Source of the DNA: Puccinia triticina
Lineage: Eukaryota; Basidiomycota; Pucciniomycetes; Pucciniales; Pucciniaceae
NCBI RefSeq assembly: GCF_026914185.1
Contig: NC_070569.1
Span: 5,952,001-6,016,000, forward strand
Length of the DNA: 64,000 nucleotides
Direction of reading: 5' to 3'
Of this stretch, positions 9,868-22,493 are shown one piece after another; position 1 is the stretch's first letter, and each line of letters begins with the position of its first letter. Made by a program: the position numbers and the translations under genes. The notes under the pieces were generated by a model. The model was not told where the DNA came from, did no database searches, and worked only from the letters and a program-made list of their open reading frames with translations.

Positions 9868-12800
9868 TCAGGCACGTAAAGCTCGGAGACTACCCTGGGA
9901 GTCCAATCTCCGGCGCTCTTGGTGATTCAAAGTCTCTTCACTATCAGCGAGTTGTTCGTCGCTGTGTCTAGCGCGGACGGTAGCAGCAGAGATATTGCGA
10001 GCGCGTGGTTCGTCACGGATCGAGTGCGTGGGCGAGACGGCGGAGGCGGCGAGCTGGGAGGTGGGGAAGGCACTCGGGGGCATGCAGACTGCTGCTGCAG
10101 GCTTCGTCCGATGATGGACATTTGGCTCGATGGCCCGGCTCAGGCAGTTGATCACTTCGGCCTGGTCGCCGTCGCCCTCGCTCAAGGAGCTCGAGTGGCG
10201 ATAGGGATGATGGACCGAGCGAATTGTCGAGGCTCCCTGGGGAAATGATTGTTGTACATTGACAGATTGCGCTCGGCCGTGCGATGGAGCGTAGGCGTCC
10301 CGAGAAGATCCTCGGCGCGAAGGATCCGGTTCGACTAGTCTATGGATAGCTTTATTAAATGGTTGATCACGTCGAGCTAGTCCGGGTAGCTGCTGCTGCG
10401 TCGGCGGAATCGCATGCTGCCGATGGTCAACTTTTGTCGGGCCACTCTCGACATTATCCCATCCCTCGTCATCGATGCTCATCGAGTCGACATTCGTTGA
10501 GGATTCCGTATCATCCCGTGCGCCCTCCATCAGGCCTTCATCGTGGTCATCCATACCAGTCGAGTGGGAGGTTGGCCCAGATGAGGAGTGGTCGTCGGCT
10601 CGACTGTTGGTTCCCCAGTCATCGCCTTCGGGCTCAGACCAACTATCAATCCCTAGGTCACTATCATCTGATGGTCTGAAATCAGCACTGGCTCGTGAGG
10701 CGGCAGGATCGACGTTAGTTCGCATCCATGCGGGTGTTACTTCAGCGATATGGAAGAGAGGCGGTTTGAACTGGTACAAGGGAAGAGATAGAAGGTCAGA
10801 AAAGGTGTTTGTTTCGGAAGCCGTCTAGAGAGTTACAATGCACATACCGATCGTATCCGAGCAGTCAGATCCTCCCAGTCGGCTTCATCTTTAACTAGGA
10901 AACCGAGTAGCATACTTGGATCCAGTGCGGACAAGTTCATCCTTCGAACCTTCTCTGGATGAAAAGTCTGTAAAGCTGAGCTGGGATAAGCCCCAGCATA
11001 GAAATCATCCAGCTGTTCCCTACGGAGATTGATTGAGATCGAGGAAGAATTGCCGGTCTGAAACGAGACTTTGTCAGAATTTTTGGCCTGCTGCTGTTTT
11101 CTCGGTCGATGGCCCAGTCCTTCGGAGCCAGCAGATCCAGACATAAGGCTATCAGTATCCGTTGAAGAGATCTGTTCCCAGTCTCCATCTTGCTTCCCAA
11201 ATGAAGTCCTGGGATTCAAACTGATCCTCTGCGCAGGGAACATGAGGGGTTTGGGTGGTTCCTCGAATGGAATTGCCGGCCGAGAGTGATGAGGGTCAAT
11301 GTAAAAGAGCGAGTCCCCCTGATGACCGCAGAAGTAATAGGAAGAGGATGGTCGGCCGCCAGCGATTCCGACTGATTGAGGGAAAGTGAAAGTCGCCTAA
11401 GATGAAGTCGAAATAGAGTCAGAGGAAAAATATATAAATAACAAAACAAAGGACATGGTTCAAGTAGACAGTTAGGACCAACCTTTATCGCCTCGTTATA
11501 TACTGGATTGACTCCGTCTAGTCCCAATCTAACATTAATCAAGACCAGAACTGGCCTCTGCCAGGAAGTTTTGATTGAGCTGGAGGTATGGTCCCCGTTA
11601 GCGCCGGAAGAAGTGTTAAAAGAAGATGCACTGAAGACATCGGAGCGATATACTGTGCCATCGGTGTCAGTAGCCACTCCTATTCCGGCGGGCATGAACT
11701 GATTGGTCAAAGCTCTGTTGGCAAAGATAGACGTGCAGATGGGTAAGAACTCGTGAAATCCGGATCCAGGAAAAGGTGGATATTTAACGGTGGTTTTGGG
11801 GGCGATAAGAAGTTTACGTACTTGATCGCTCCAGCAGCTGTACTAGGTCCAAACCATTCACCGACTTCTTTCCCTAGTTCTTTTCCTTTGGATGTGAAGT
11901 GGTGGACTGAAAATGGAGCCAGGGGGGAAGCGGAGTCGATGAACCATGAGAGCAGGCGAGCGTACAGCGGGTCCACGGCCAGGGAGCTCGAGGGAGACGT
12001 AATCGAAGGGATGGGCCGTCGCCAATCTGAGATAAGTTGGGTTATCGGGATGGATGTTTTTTTTTTCTCTGGTCAGAATTGGAACGTGGTCAACGCGAGA
12101 TAGTTGGTATGGTCACTGACCTCTTCCGAGATGAGTTACCAACAAGGCATTTGCCAGCATGCTCTGGCCCGTTCGTAGCATACATCCCCATCCGACGTCA
12201 GTATTCAAGCCTCTGGGCGGAGCTGAATCAGGTGTTCGATGGTCGTCCTCATCGGTTCGATCACCGAGATGTCGATGGGGACTCGGACTCCTGGAGCCAC
12301 CTTGTCCACTTCGTGGTTTTTTACCAGTCCGACCGATACTCAGGCTTAAGGAGGCCAACATGCCGCCCACGCGAGCACCGGCAGCACCGATAGCGGATGA
12401 TTTTGAGCGGTCGTTGGTACATGGGATAGGTGGGAAATCGGTGCGATAGGTGAGGCCGATGATTGAAGCGAAGGCATGATAGAATACAGGGGGGTAAGAG
12501 TGAGTGACGAGGGGGGACAGGAGAGTGGGGTCATCGATCCTATGATTGTTAGGATGATTGAGGGCAAGTGAAGGTTCGGGAGAGGGTGTGGAGGAGGAGG
12601 GTGAGAGTGGTTGGTTGGGATTGATGCGAGCGGAGAGTGCGAGTTCGACGCTCTTTCGGGCTGGTTGGGGTGGCGAGTGATGAGATAGGGAGGAGCTGTT
12701 GCTGTGATGTTTGAAGATCGCCTTGGTCTTGCCGACGGTGACCCGACGCAGACCGGTTCGTTTCTTGAGTGAGAGGGGTGGTTGATGACTTGCATCTGAG

Positions 12801-13457
12801 CCGCTTCCCGTTCCAGGGTTTCCGAGGGGCATACCGAGATCCTCATAGGGGGAGTCATCCGGCTGTTGGACTTCTCCCCACTTCCAAACCCCAGAGAACT
12901 GCTGGCCACCGATGATCCATAGTTCGGCGGTCAGACGAGAGTCGTAGGAGTGGGCATCGGTGTCGAACATGTAGTTGACCGCCTTGTCGAAGAAGTTCCC
13001 GAGCCCACGGATGTTGGAGGGGGCGAGATGAGCATGGCTGTTGGGTGAGCGCCTGGGATCGACTGCTGTGGATCGGTGGTGATCATCTGGGGGAGTGGAG
13101 TGGCCCTTGAGCTGAGCAGCCGGCTTTTGGTGTTGATTCTGTTGTTGGTTCGTTTTGAGTTTCTCGGGCGAGCGGGGTGAGGTGAGGAGAGGGGTAGGGT
13201 TGAGGAGAGGGAGATGGGAGCTTGATGAGGAGAAGGCGTGTTGGAACCAGCCACTGAGACGACTGGGTAGGGCAGCAGGACCGGAGGCTACGATGGATAG
13301 TGGCGAGTCTCGGGAGGGTTGAGAGGGTGCCGGTTTGGTGGGTCGTCTGATGGTTTCTAGGGGGTGGGTGGCTGATAGGAACTGATCTGAGGATGAGGAT
13401 GAGGATGAGGATGAGGAGGGTTGGTGGTTGGTGGATTGATTCTGAGTCTGATTCTGA

Positions 13458-13504
<47 letters not shown>

Positions 13505-14463
13505 ATGATGGTGGCTGAGCATCTTTGAAGTTTTTGTGAGTTGGCGGAGGAGGAGTGAGGCTTGTTTTGATGGTGAGCTTGAGGGGAGATGGGCCGGTTG
13601 AGTTTTCAAAGGGGGTGTACCGGGGTAGGGGAATGCGCCGTGTTGTTTGCCGGGTTTGGGTGGTTGAGATGAGGGTGGGCTTAGTTCTAGATGAGTTTGA
13701 TTGGGTTGCAGGTGGTGGTGGTTTAGGTGGCTTAGGTGGTGTTGGAGATGGGTGGGGTTGGATGATGATAGGAGACTTTCGCGGTGTGGATCTTCTGAGG
13801 TGGTTAGGGTGACGATGGTGTCGGTGAGACTGTTTGGATCTCCCACGTCGAGTGCGTCCTGGAGGCTTCCCTCCTGACCATCGTCTTCAAATGATCGGAT
13901 ATCGGCCGGGGTGATTGGATCGTAATCCGATAGGTTATCCCTGTTGCAGTTCGGTTCGGGGAGAGTGACTGGGCTGGTTTGGATGGTTTCGATGAGCGAT
14001 TCTAGGGAGGGATTCTTGATGTTGTTGGCTGGGGGGTCGGTTGGTGGGGTGGATGTGAATGGATGGGGGAATGGGTTGAAGACTTTTGATGAGGCACGTC
14101 TCAGCTGGGTATGCAAGAGGGTAGTTAGTTAGTATGTATGGATATAGCTGAGTGGTGGTGGTGTGTCCTGCTGACCCTGGGGATCGAGTTCCCGGCTAGT
14201 TTCGGTAGATGCTGGCTCGGCCTGGCAGTGGTGGTGGAGTCTGGCTGAGGGGGGAGTGAGTTCTGCCGTTCGGCCAGTTGGATGTGAAGGGGTGATCGCG
14301 GTGTTGCTGTTGGCTGATCTTTGTCTTCTGGGATCGCAAAGGGTGAGAAGTTGGCCGAGGAGTTGGTTGCTGAGCGGTTGCGGGCGAAGATGTTCCTTTT
14401 CTGCTGGTTCTGGTTCTGGTTCTGCTGTTTCTGCTGTTTCTGCTGTTGCTGTTTCTGCTGGTT

Positions 14464-14502
<39 letters not shown>

Positions 14503-14529
14503 GTTCTGTTGCTGCTGGGCTGGGTTCAT
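9868..14529 (-). CDS. ATG4: Atg4 cysteine protease (autophagy), 6 exons, 1408 aa
   Basis: Exons (complement): 14176-14529, 12121-14104, 11822-12026, 11483-11714, 10848-11396, 9868-10770; all phases agree and total 1409 codons. Atg4 (peptidase family C54) trims the C-terminus of Atg8 and later removes it from phosphatidylethanolamine. Catalytic Cys is C759 in [12 protein letters not shown]; the Asp and His are D959 and H961 in [11 protein letters not shown]. Other family blocks: HLGRDWRRP (across intron 2), [25 protein letters not shown] (into intron 3), [25 protein letters not shown] and [11 protein letters not shown]. The protein is far longer than yeast Atg4 (about 500 aa): residues 1-600 are a low-complexity extension rich in Gln, Asn, Ser and Pro, and 1109-1408 form an acidic, disordered tail. 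Start chosen at the ATG before the Gln tract. Confidence 0.9.
13380..13503 (-). repeat. TTCTGG hexamer and Ser-codon repeats inside ATG4
   Basis: About nine TTCTGG units (13436-13500) encode alternating Asn-Gln on the minus strand, next to a GATGAG/GAGGAT run encoding poly-Ser. Such coding microsatellites usually vary in length between isolates. Confidence 0.8.
14128..14134 (-). promoter_or_regulatory. TACTAAC branch point in ATG4 intron 1
   Basis: A perfect TACTAAC on the minus strand lies about 24 bases before the intron 1 acceptor (14105), supporting the 14105-14175 intron. Confidence 0.7.
14398..14517 (-). repeat. CAG/CAA-rich tract encoding poly-Gln
   Basis: Interrupted CTGTTG and TTCTGG units encode a Gln-rich stretch with scattered Asn and Lys, residues about 5-44 of the Atg4 model. 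Confidence 0.8.
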
Positions 14530-14948
14530 GTTTTTGGTTGGTTTCAGGTCATGAAGGAGACTTTTCCGGCGAGGCCTCAACTCCGCCCCCACCAGTACCA
14601 CAACCCCATGCACATCGCACCCCCCTACACCCATACTCAAGGGACAGTGCACACCACCCCGCCAAGTACATAGACATCCACTGCTGCAAGTCTACATTGA
14701 CCAGCGTTCTTCGGGCAAAACTATCAACTCATCACCGTGATCACCAAAAATTAGAAAGAAAGAAGATATGCGGTACAAAACTAACTAGAAACTGAATCAC
14801 AATAAATAAACTATGTAGAAACTTGGATGAGGAGCAAACAAGCGAGCCGCAGACCCAAGTACAAACACCACAGCAGAAGAAAAACTAAATAACACTGATC
14901 ATCTAAACTGCTTCAAGCCCCCCAGGGAGCTCGACATAACAACTGGCT

Positions 14949-16097
14949 CTATTGCTTCTTCTTTTTGGCTGCCGAGTCATCTTCTTCTTCTTCGTCTGTT
15001 TCGCCCTCCTCCCTAACATCTGCCAGCGGATTCCCCACAATCATCCTATAAACAATTCGCTGGCGAGCAAAAACACGACTTGGAGATCAGATTGCACTCC
15101 CACTATCCAATTTAGATTTCGAAAACTTACCCAGATCAAGAAATACCTGGAGAAAGAGGTGATCAAGGTCGAGTGAGCTAGTCATCAGTCAGAATATCCT
15201 CCAACGATAGATGGCGAATCAAGCGGCTTACCAAAACAAATTCAGGATCTGTAGTAGCATGATCGGCGCAAAGATCTGCCATCTCATCCATCCAGTCAGA
15301 TACACCTCATTCGAAGGCGACCATCGCTTGGCAAACTCCGGCACCATCGTCTGGTACTCCGAATACACCGAGTATAAGATCCGCAGATTCTGCCAATGTC
15401 GAAAATACCTGGTAGCTCAATCCGAATTCGCCTGCTCCTCAGCCTCCCTCCGGACTCATCGCAGATAATAATAATAATAATCCAGCGGAGCCTTGCTTAC
15501 GTCCAAATACACAAGAAGATCGCAAAGCTCACTTCCGACGTACGCTGGTATTTCGTGTAATTGATGCACTTGGATAGCTAGACAATTTATTTTAACAACA
15601 GCAACGGCTTAGTCAATCGACCCATGGCGATTCAGAGAGATCGAGCAGACTCACTCCGAGAAAAGTATCGGAGATGTCCATAGAGACGAAGATAGTCGTG
15701 CCAATCATCGTGACTGGGGTATTGGAAATGCCATGTTAGCCCAAGCAATAGGAAAAAGAAAAAGAAAAGAAAAAAAGAATGAAACTTACGATTTGTGACA
15801 TAAGACCATCCAACAAGCCATAAGGTTACCAAATGCTATGAGTGGAAAAGACGTATTAGAATCCTTTTTTCTTCTTCTTTTGTTTTGATGATGAGCAAGC
15901 GCACATGAATGATCAGTTCGACGAAATCACTCCGGGGTTTCTCTATCCTGAGGGACGCGATGAGCATCTGTTGTAGCCAGTAGGAGAACTGTAACAGATA
16001 GTAAACTTTGGTCGTGGGCTCCATCCTCCAATGAGGATATCCTTTCCAAAACTCGGCCGTGTTGTACCACCACGTAGGCTGACTGGCCATGACACGC

Positions 16098-16138
<41 letters not shown>

Positions 16139-16887
16139 ATTAGTATCTACGGATAGAGAAAGAGAGTGAGTGCGCAAAGGGAGACAGACCATTCCGATGA
16201 TCGTTGCCGAGCCCCAGTAAAAGACCGCATAGCCTTGATCGACAAACCTGTGCTGTTTGGTACCTCTGAGGCCGAGGTACCTAGCGTAGGGCCTGATGAG
16301 ATATTCGGTGACGGTTTGGCGGATGCATGAGAAGACTATGATGTAGAAGGCCAGGAAGAGGAAATCCTTGACTCCTTTCCCGTACCGATGGTAGCTTTCG
16401 TCGGCCTGGAGTGGTAGTGGGTAGGAGATCAAGACGAAGGGAGATAATGGGTTTGAGTCGAGCCAGCCGAGGAAGCTGAGTTGTTCGAGGATGGCCCAGG
16501 GAAGAAGGATGATGAGGATCATACGGAAGGAGGTGCCTGGGTGGATGGGGCAGTTAGCAGATTCATACAACATATATATGTACAAGAAAGCTGATCAGTC
16601 CAAGCTGGCTGACCTGGATGGCGCATCCATCTCATCGTTTTCAAGTCATGCCAGAAGCCTTGACTGACTTGCTCCCAGTGGGGTATTGGTTTGGTGGTTT
16701 TCGGCTGCGATTTGGGCTGTTCCGACAGGGTGGGCGAGCCGGTGATTGGTGAGAGGTTGGTGGTGTGATCGAAGTTGTTGGCGGCGAAGCGGTGGTCGGC
16801 TGGGGTGTGGGTGACATGGTTGAGGACGAGCTGGACGGATGAGGTTCGGGTGCGGAGCGTCTTGGTGGCTTGGTTGGTCTTCTCCAT
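14949..16887 (-). CDS. LAG1: Ceramide synthase, Lag1/Lac1 type (TLC domain), 9 exons, 432 aa
   Basis: Exons (complement): 16614-16887, 16190-16536, 15905-16096, 15790-15835, 15655-15713, 15501-15577, 15232-15408, 15131-15146, 14949-15059; phases agree and total 433 codons. The enzyme N-acylates sphingoid bases with fatty acyl-CoA in the ER membrane. Family marks: KDFLFLAFYIIVFSCIRQ, RFVDQGYAVFYW, TWWYNTAEFWKGYPHW, the catalytic His pair H271-H272 (split by intron 3), the MDISD block with D299 and D302, TYFRHWQN, then an RIVYRMIVG end. Several transmembrane helices are evident. The tail is acidic and ends KKKQ, a KKxx ER-retrieval signal. Exon 8 is only 16 nt. LAG1 and LAC1 cannot be told apart here. 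Confidence 0.9.
16100..16133. repeat. (AG)n microsatellite in an intron
   Basis: Roughly 17 AG units immediately inside the 3' end of ceramide synthase intron 2. On the coding strand they form a (CT)n polypyrimidine tract right before the acceptor. Confidence 0.85.
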
Positions 16888-17667
16888 CAGGATTGAGTGG
16901 CTGGTTGTCGGAAGAATGTCTTGAGCGCTGCTGGTTGGGACATAAATCGAGATAAATATTTATGTACACCCTCGAGGCGAATATGATTTGGATGTCGACC
17001 GCATACATAGAAATACTCACCAAACAGGAGTCAACCCATCATCAGACTGCGAATCACTCAGAACACTGAGGGTGACCATACCAAAGGAGTCCACCACTCA
17101 TCTCGAACTCAAGCTCTCGACCAGGAACGAAAGATATGTAATCTCAGCAAGCACTTGATCAAGATTCGAACACGTTGCAGCTTTCACTATGTACAAAGTG
17201 GGAAAAATTTCAAGAAAGCCAACTGCAGCAAGTGTTTAAACAGCCGGCCGGAATGCCAGATATCTTGAGCCCCGGCGATCATCAAAAGGAACACCCCATG
17301 GGGAGCTCTCACACAGGGGCACTTCATGAGAACACTGGCCATCAAAATGATCAGGAGATGTGTACTACACAATACCATGTTGGTATCTATTGGCATCCGG
17401 TTCTGGATCCAGAGATGATACAATCTGCAACTGACAATCTGAGCAGATCTGTCTCTCTATGCACTCGAAATGTAAGCCAATCTGCACCAGGGCCAAAAAA
17501 ATACCACAATTTTGGATCATTATTTGCACTTTTCCTGATCTGTCAACTTCATGCATTTGGGATTGAAAATCACTGCAGATGTGATAATTGTTCACCGTCT
17601 GGAATCACTTTGCAAAAAATCATAAACTTAATTGCTCTCCTGAAGTTCAAAAATCTGCCCAAATTAA
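16888..17667. other. Intergenic, promoter side of the ceramide synthase
   Basis: No gene recognised. The first 250 bp upstream of the start codon likely contain the promoter; no canonical TATA at a fixed distance is obvious. A 178-codon open frame starting at 17175 has no recognisable family features. Confidence 0.4.
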
Positions 17668-17671
17668 TTAA

Positions 17672-17857
17672 GGTGTTCAAAGTGGACTTGCATAAAATCA
17701 TAACACCATAAAATCATAAAATTTTAAGCAGAAAAAATGTGTACCACCCAAACACTCAAAACAGAGCAATAGTTTGAAAATGGTACATAAAAAATTATCA
17801 CCCAAAAGTTTTATGATTTTATGATTCAAAATTTTTATGATTTCAACTTTGAACACC
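17672..17857. mobile_element. piggyBac-like MITE, 186 bp, TSD TTAA
   Basis: Ends GGTGTTCAAAG and CTTTGAACACC are inverted and both flanked by TTAA, the duplication used by piggyBac transposons. The interior is very AT rich with ATAAAATCATAA blocks. A diverged copy is nested in the mariner-like element at 49757-49957. Confidence 0.75.
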
Positions 17858-17861
17858 TTAA

Positions 17862-19074
17862 ATGTGTACCCACTTGGATGGGTACATGCCCTTAAATTTA
17901 ACAATACTGTTGGGAAGAAGGCCTTCATCAAAAAAAGAAGAAAAAATGGCAGTCTATACATACATGATTGGGGATTGCCAATCAATTGGTGCAAGTGATT
18001 GATTTTTGGAAAAAGGTGGTTCATAAAAACACACTTAAATGTGCTCTGAAGTTTTTTTGTATATTTCAATCATGAACAAGAGTGGGATAAATAATTAAAA
18101 TCATGTGAGACTTTATACACAGGCAACATACACCATCAGATCTCAATCCAGCCCATCACCTGCAAATTCCACCATTTGGATGTGGTTGGATGTGGGCCAT
18201 CTACATATGTGGGTGTAAAACATTGTGGCCTGCCAACAAGTCAACCACAATTTTATTTTGGGGTTTCAAGACCTCAACAAAATATTCAGAATCACAATGT
18301 CAGATGGAAATAGAACCTCCTACAAAACTACCATTTTTTCAGGAGGTTTTGTTTAAAGTTGGGTGTGGTTTCAACAGTTTGGTGTGAAGTTTAAGGTAAA
18401 GTTAAGTACATAACAAAACCAGAAAAGTGTGAGAAAAAATGCAAGCATTATTCAAAACACAATAAATAGCTGGATAGGGGGAGATGAAGATGGAGGCCAA
18501 GCTGGCCTAGGCTTGGGCATTTAAAGCCTCTTCATCAAGTGCAAAAAGCGCGGGAGAGGCTTGTATCCAAAACAAGCATGCTTGTGTGTCACAGTTGGGG
18601 TTCTGAAGAATATTTTTTTTGTAAAAATCAAGTAATACACACTTCACTACCCATTGTAGAATGATGCTGGGCAGGGTGTGCCCACGATTGGGGTCTTTAT
18701 CCCCTGCATCAAGAAGAATTCTGAATTTTTCAAAAATTGTATGTATGTGTAGGATTTTTTACAAGCAATTTTTAGTCTAACATTTTTTTTTTCAAACCCA
18801 ACTGTTTCTTATGTATAGTGCATCAAGGGTGTCTGGGCACATGCCCAAGTTTGGGGGTAAAAAGGCTAAGCATGCTGGGCACTCACCCAAACCCCGCTTG
18901 GCCAAGCCAAAAGTGTGGGTGGCACACCCACAACCCCCGCTCAGTACATTGCCAATTTGGCAGGGTTTGACACAAAGCCCCACTGTGCCAAGGCAAAGCA
19001 AGGTTGCCATGCCCGCCAAAACTTGTGCGGGTTCTGGTCATCAAGGAGAGAAGTTTCCCTCCTCAACGGTGTGG
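17862..19074. other. Repeat-like intergenic sequence, nothing recognised
   Basis: AT-rich sequence with no supported gene. Around 18660-19020 there is a cysteine-free, GC-richer stretch containing repeated TGGGCAC/GTGCCCA words; it may be a fragment of an unidentified repeat. Confidence 0.3.
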
Positions 19075-19557
19075 TGGTTTATAAAGTTGAGCAGTGTACA
19101 ATTTCCACTCACTGCAGAACAGTGTGGTGGTTTACATTGGCAAGCGTGGTGAAATTTCCACTCAGCAATAGCGCAGGCAGGAATGAACAAGCAGCTAAGC
19201 TCAGAGTCAATTGCGGTGACATAAGCACTGAGGATGATTTCAGAAAAGCACAATTTGAAAGCTTATGGAAAGTCACACACGGACAGAATGCATGGATTGT
19301 GGACTGTGGGATTTGGATTGGGTGGTAGACCGTGGCAGACGGGCAGGGCTGGACTGTGGCGGACCAAACACGGGGACTGCTAGCAGTGTTGCATCAGCGG
19401 GTGAGCCAGGGCAGCTGAAGCGGGTTCCACCAGTGGCGCTGGGGAGGAGGCACAGGTGAGGGACCAACTGGCGGGGGCTAGACAGAGAACGTGGGAGGTC
19501 AAGTGTTGGAGAGGAGAGGAGCCTGGGACAGTGACATGCAGAAAGCAGGAGATGACA

Positions 19558-20898
19558 GCACCAGGGGAGACTTTGACACACTCTCCAGGGAGTGCCAGAG
19601 TCTAATTTTATGTTGTTCTGGGTCTGATGTGAGTCTGATTTGAATTAGGAAATGATTGATAAATTCTTCAGAAGTCAATGGGAAGTGTGTCAGAAGTGAT
19701 GCGGAATTATCACAGGACCTTGTGCAATGTTGTATAGAAACACTTAATTTTCTGAGTATAACTTAATTACAATCTGTCATGTGAAATCATAGTTAATCAA
19801 TGCCCAAATATTACTCATTTATGGTGAATTTCTGTTGATCAATTTCTCTATGTCAAAGGGGGTCCAAACAACGTAAATGTGACCTGCGGGGGCTTTCATG
19901 GATTTCTGACCAGTTTTACTTGTAATGGAGCTGTGAAAGGCGCCTCCAGTGATCTGTCACCCTAATGTACGCGCGTACACGAAGGTGATATTGGCAAAGT
20001 GGAAAAAAACTCACATGCATGTGCATGGAGACATTGGAAAACAAACAAACACAAAAACAACTCACAAGCTTATATATGTTAAGAAGCCAGGATGTCTATC
20101 TGAAATCTGTGACCACACACCTCCAAGCTTGACTTGACTCATATTTTCACCATACTTTCATTCTTTTTTTGGCTCAATTCTAGATGATACTGGCCTTATT
20201 TAGGGAAATATGCCAATTCAGATGGGCCTTTCACATCATTATAACAGGGATGTACATGTTGTTGATCCACGGGAGGCCCAACCTGCAATTTGTAACAAAC
20301 TTACACACACGCACATGACAGTTACATTAGAAAAGTGAAAACAATTACCACCTTCATGTGCATATAAATAATATGATTTGAAGCCCAATCATTCATCTTA
20401 ATTACCAAACACTTCAAATGGAATTATGCTTTGATCGTGGCCATTGTGTCTTAGGCCCTGTTTGGCAGCGTCATATTACGCAGTGTAATGTTCAAAATGC
20501 AATATCATTACATATTGTAAAAAACATTTTTTTAGGATAGGCTTTTGAAAGTAAGCTGTTATAAAGCTTAATAGTTTACTTCCAAAAGATCAGGCCCAAA
20601 AATTATGTTTTACATAATGCAAAGGGGCATGCCCTGATTATTCATTGCGTAATAATGACGCTGTCAAACAGGGCCTTAGTGGTTTCAACCGCATTCCAGT
20701 TGTTTTCCAGTTGACTCCTGCATGACTTCTGGATGGTTTATGCCTGAATCCAGGATCAGTTTCAAATAATTTGTGGATTAGTTCCAGAATTTTTCATTAA
20801 TTCTTGCACTACTTTCATCAAAGGCTACCAGCACAGTTGCGGAAAAAGGGTACAGTATGGCACTCTCTGGAGAGTGTGTCAAAATCTCCTCTGGTGCA
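19558..20898. mobile_element. TIR element nested in repeat A, 1.34 kb
   Basis: About 40 bp at 19558-19600 (GCACCAGGGGAGACTTTGAC onward) are the inverse of 20857-20898. The interior has no ORF with known motifs and itself contains the Tourist-like MITE 20454-20675. A target duplication was not clear. Confidence 0.6.
20454..20675. mobile_element. Tourist/Harbinger-like MITE, 222 bp, TSD TTA
   Basis: Inverted ends GGCCCTGTTTGGCAGCGTCA and its near-inverse (TGACGCTGTCAAACAGGGCC) are flanked by TTA on both sides. End sequence and 3-bp TTA duplication are the hallmark of PIF/Harbinger-derived Tourist MITEs. Confidence 0.8.
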
Positions 20899-21427
20899 GA
20901 CTAGTGCAGTAAAATGTGGAACTGCAGGATTGGGTGGGAACAGAGGTGTCTGTTGAGGGAAGGAAAAGGGTGGAGTCTCACAGTTTCTCTGCTCTTTTTC
21001 CTTTTTCAACATCTTACTTACTACTCATCACTGTAATTACATTTTATGGAAGTACTAGAGTATTGGAAGAGTTTTATGTGTCCTGTTATGGTCTGTTCTA
21101 ACTTCTATGGAGAGGAAGATAGATTCTGGGGTCTGGGGTTCTAGGGGTTCTGGATCCAAGATGGTAGATTGTAGGATGAGGAAGAGGCTTGGATCTCCAG
21201 CCTCTCAAACCTTGAGTATGGTCTGTGACATGTACATTTGATCTATGTACATGTGAGTCTGCACTGCGGAGCCCGCGCTACAGCTCATAACATTATACCC
21301 CCTTTAATGCCCAAGCCGCCCCCTTTTCTGGTTGATTAAGGAGAAATAAAAAATAATTCCTCCTCTGTTGGCTCTGCATTCTGTCCTTGGGCAGCATTAA
21401 AAACCCAGTGGGAAAAAGCTTGCCCTC

Positions 21428-22493
21428 TCACTTTCTTCTCCGCGTCCTCCAATGCCTGGCCACTGCCTCTGGAGATTTTGAGTTGAACTCTGCCAATAGG
21501 TCTCTGCTGTTCTTCAGGTTTGCCTCCGGTTCCCACAAATTTTCCGCCTGTCCAAATCTGCGCCAGCTGACAAGGTATTGAGTTGTCCGCCCTCTCCGCC
21601 AGCTGTCCAGTATGCCGTTGACCTCCCACTCATCTCCGCCGTTGACTGTTACCGGCTCCGGGGTCCGCCCCTGTCGGTGAGCAATTTCGTTGGGCTTGTG
21701 TTTGCGGAGTACTGACACGTGGAAAACTGGGTGGAATCACTGCATGGAGAGCAGAAGGGTCAGTTTGTAAGCGGAGTTTGAAAATCTGCTAGCTATTAGA
21801 AATGATCCAAGCCAGCGGTGTTCCAATTTGGGGCTGGGGCGGGTTGTTGAGATATTGTGTCCATCTAGCCAAACCTTGTCTCCGCTGTTCCATTCTGGTG
21901 TTTTCCGCACTCTGCTGTCAAACTGGCTTTTCATGGCCTCTTGCATTGCCTCCAGACAGTGCTTAATCTTGTCCTGTACCTCTGCAAGCTGGCGGAGTCG
22001 CTCCGCCACTGACGGTACGCACTGCTCTGCCAATGGAACTCCGCTGTACAATGGGTTGAAACCGTAATTGTTTGCCTTGAATGGGGACACCCCTGTTGAC
22101 GTGTGGTCTTTGCTGTTGTAAGCAAACTCCGCCGTTGCCAGGAGCAGAGCCCAATTGTCCTGTTTATAGCTCAGAAAGTGGTGGAGATATTGCTCCACCG
22201 CTTTGTTTGTGATTTCCAACTGTTTGTCTGTCCTTGGGTGGTACACAGTAGATGGTTGGAAGCGGATGCTGAGTCGGTTGTCCAGTTTGCGGGTGATTTG
22301 GGGCACAAAAATGCTCCCTGGGTCGGAGACAATAGTCTTTGGAGTGCTGTGGAGTTTCCAAACGTGCTCAGCCATCAGGTCCGCTAACTGCTCCGCATTC
22401 ATGGACTTCCTGCAGGGGATAAAGTGCGCCATCTTTATCAGGCGGTCAACAACAGTCAGTATGCTGTTGTAGGAGTGGGATTCAGGAAGGTCT
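21428..22493 (-). pseudogene. Ty3 integrase core (C-terminal part) and chromodomain
   Basis: Reading continues from the insertion point as PESHSYNSILTVVDRL, with integrase catalytic Asp in VSDPGSIF and Glu in HPRTDKQLEITN. The C-terminal GPF-like region and the chromodomain (EWEVNGILDSWRR, YLVSWRRFGQAENLWEP) follow. A TGA at about 21737 separates integrase and chromodomain in the same frame (Met-Gln-stop-Phe-His-Pro). The chromodomain places the element among chromoviruses, which target heterochromatin through methylated histone H3. Confidence 0.8.

Larger units (their letters stand above)
19075..21110. repeat. Dispersed repeat A, copy 1, with nested insertions
   Basis: Blocks 19075-19280, 19333-19550 and 20900-21110 recur in the same order at 50330-50505, 51710-51900 and 52130-52320. 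They include a CAGGGCAGCTGAAGC block and an ACTAGAGTATTGGAAGAG block. In this copy a TIR element (19558-20898) separates the second and third blocks. The repeat is probably a decayed LTR-element LTR, since a chromovirus 3' end follows at once. Confidence 0.55.

Noticed and set aside
13944..14132. Plus-strand ORFs through the ATG4 locus
   Set aside because: They are complements of the low-complexity minus-strand coding sequence and have no motifs of their own.
17175..17711. 178-codon ORF
   Set aside because: It runs into the piggyBac-like MITE, has no recognisable domain, and the context is repeat-like.
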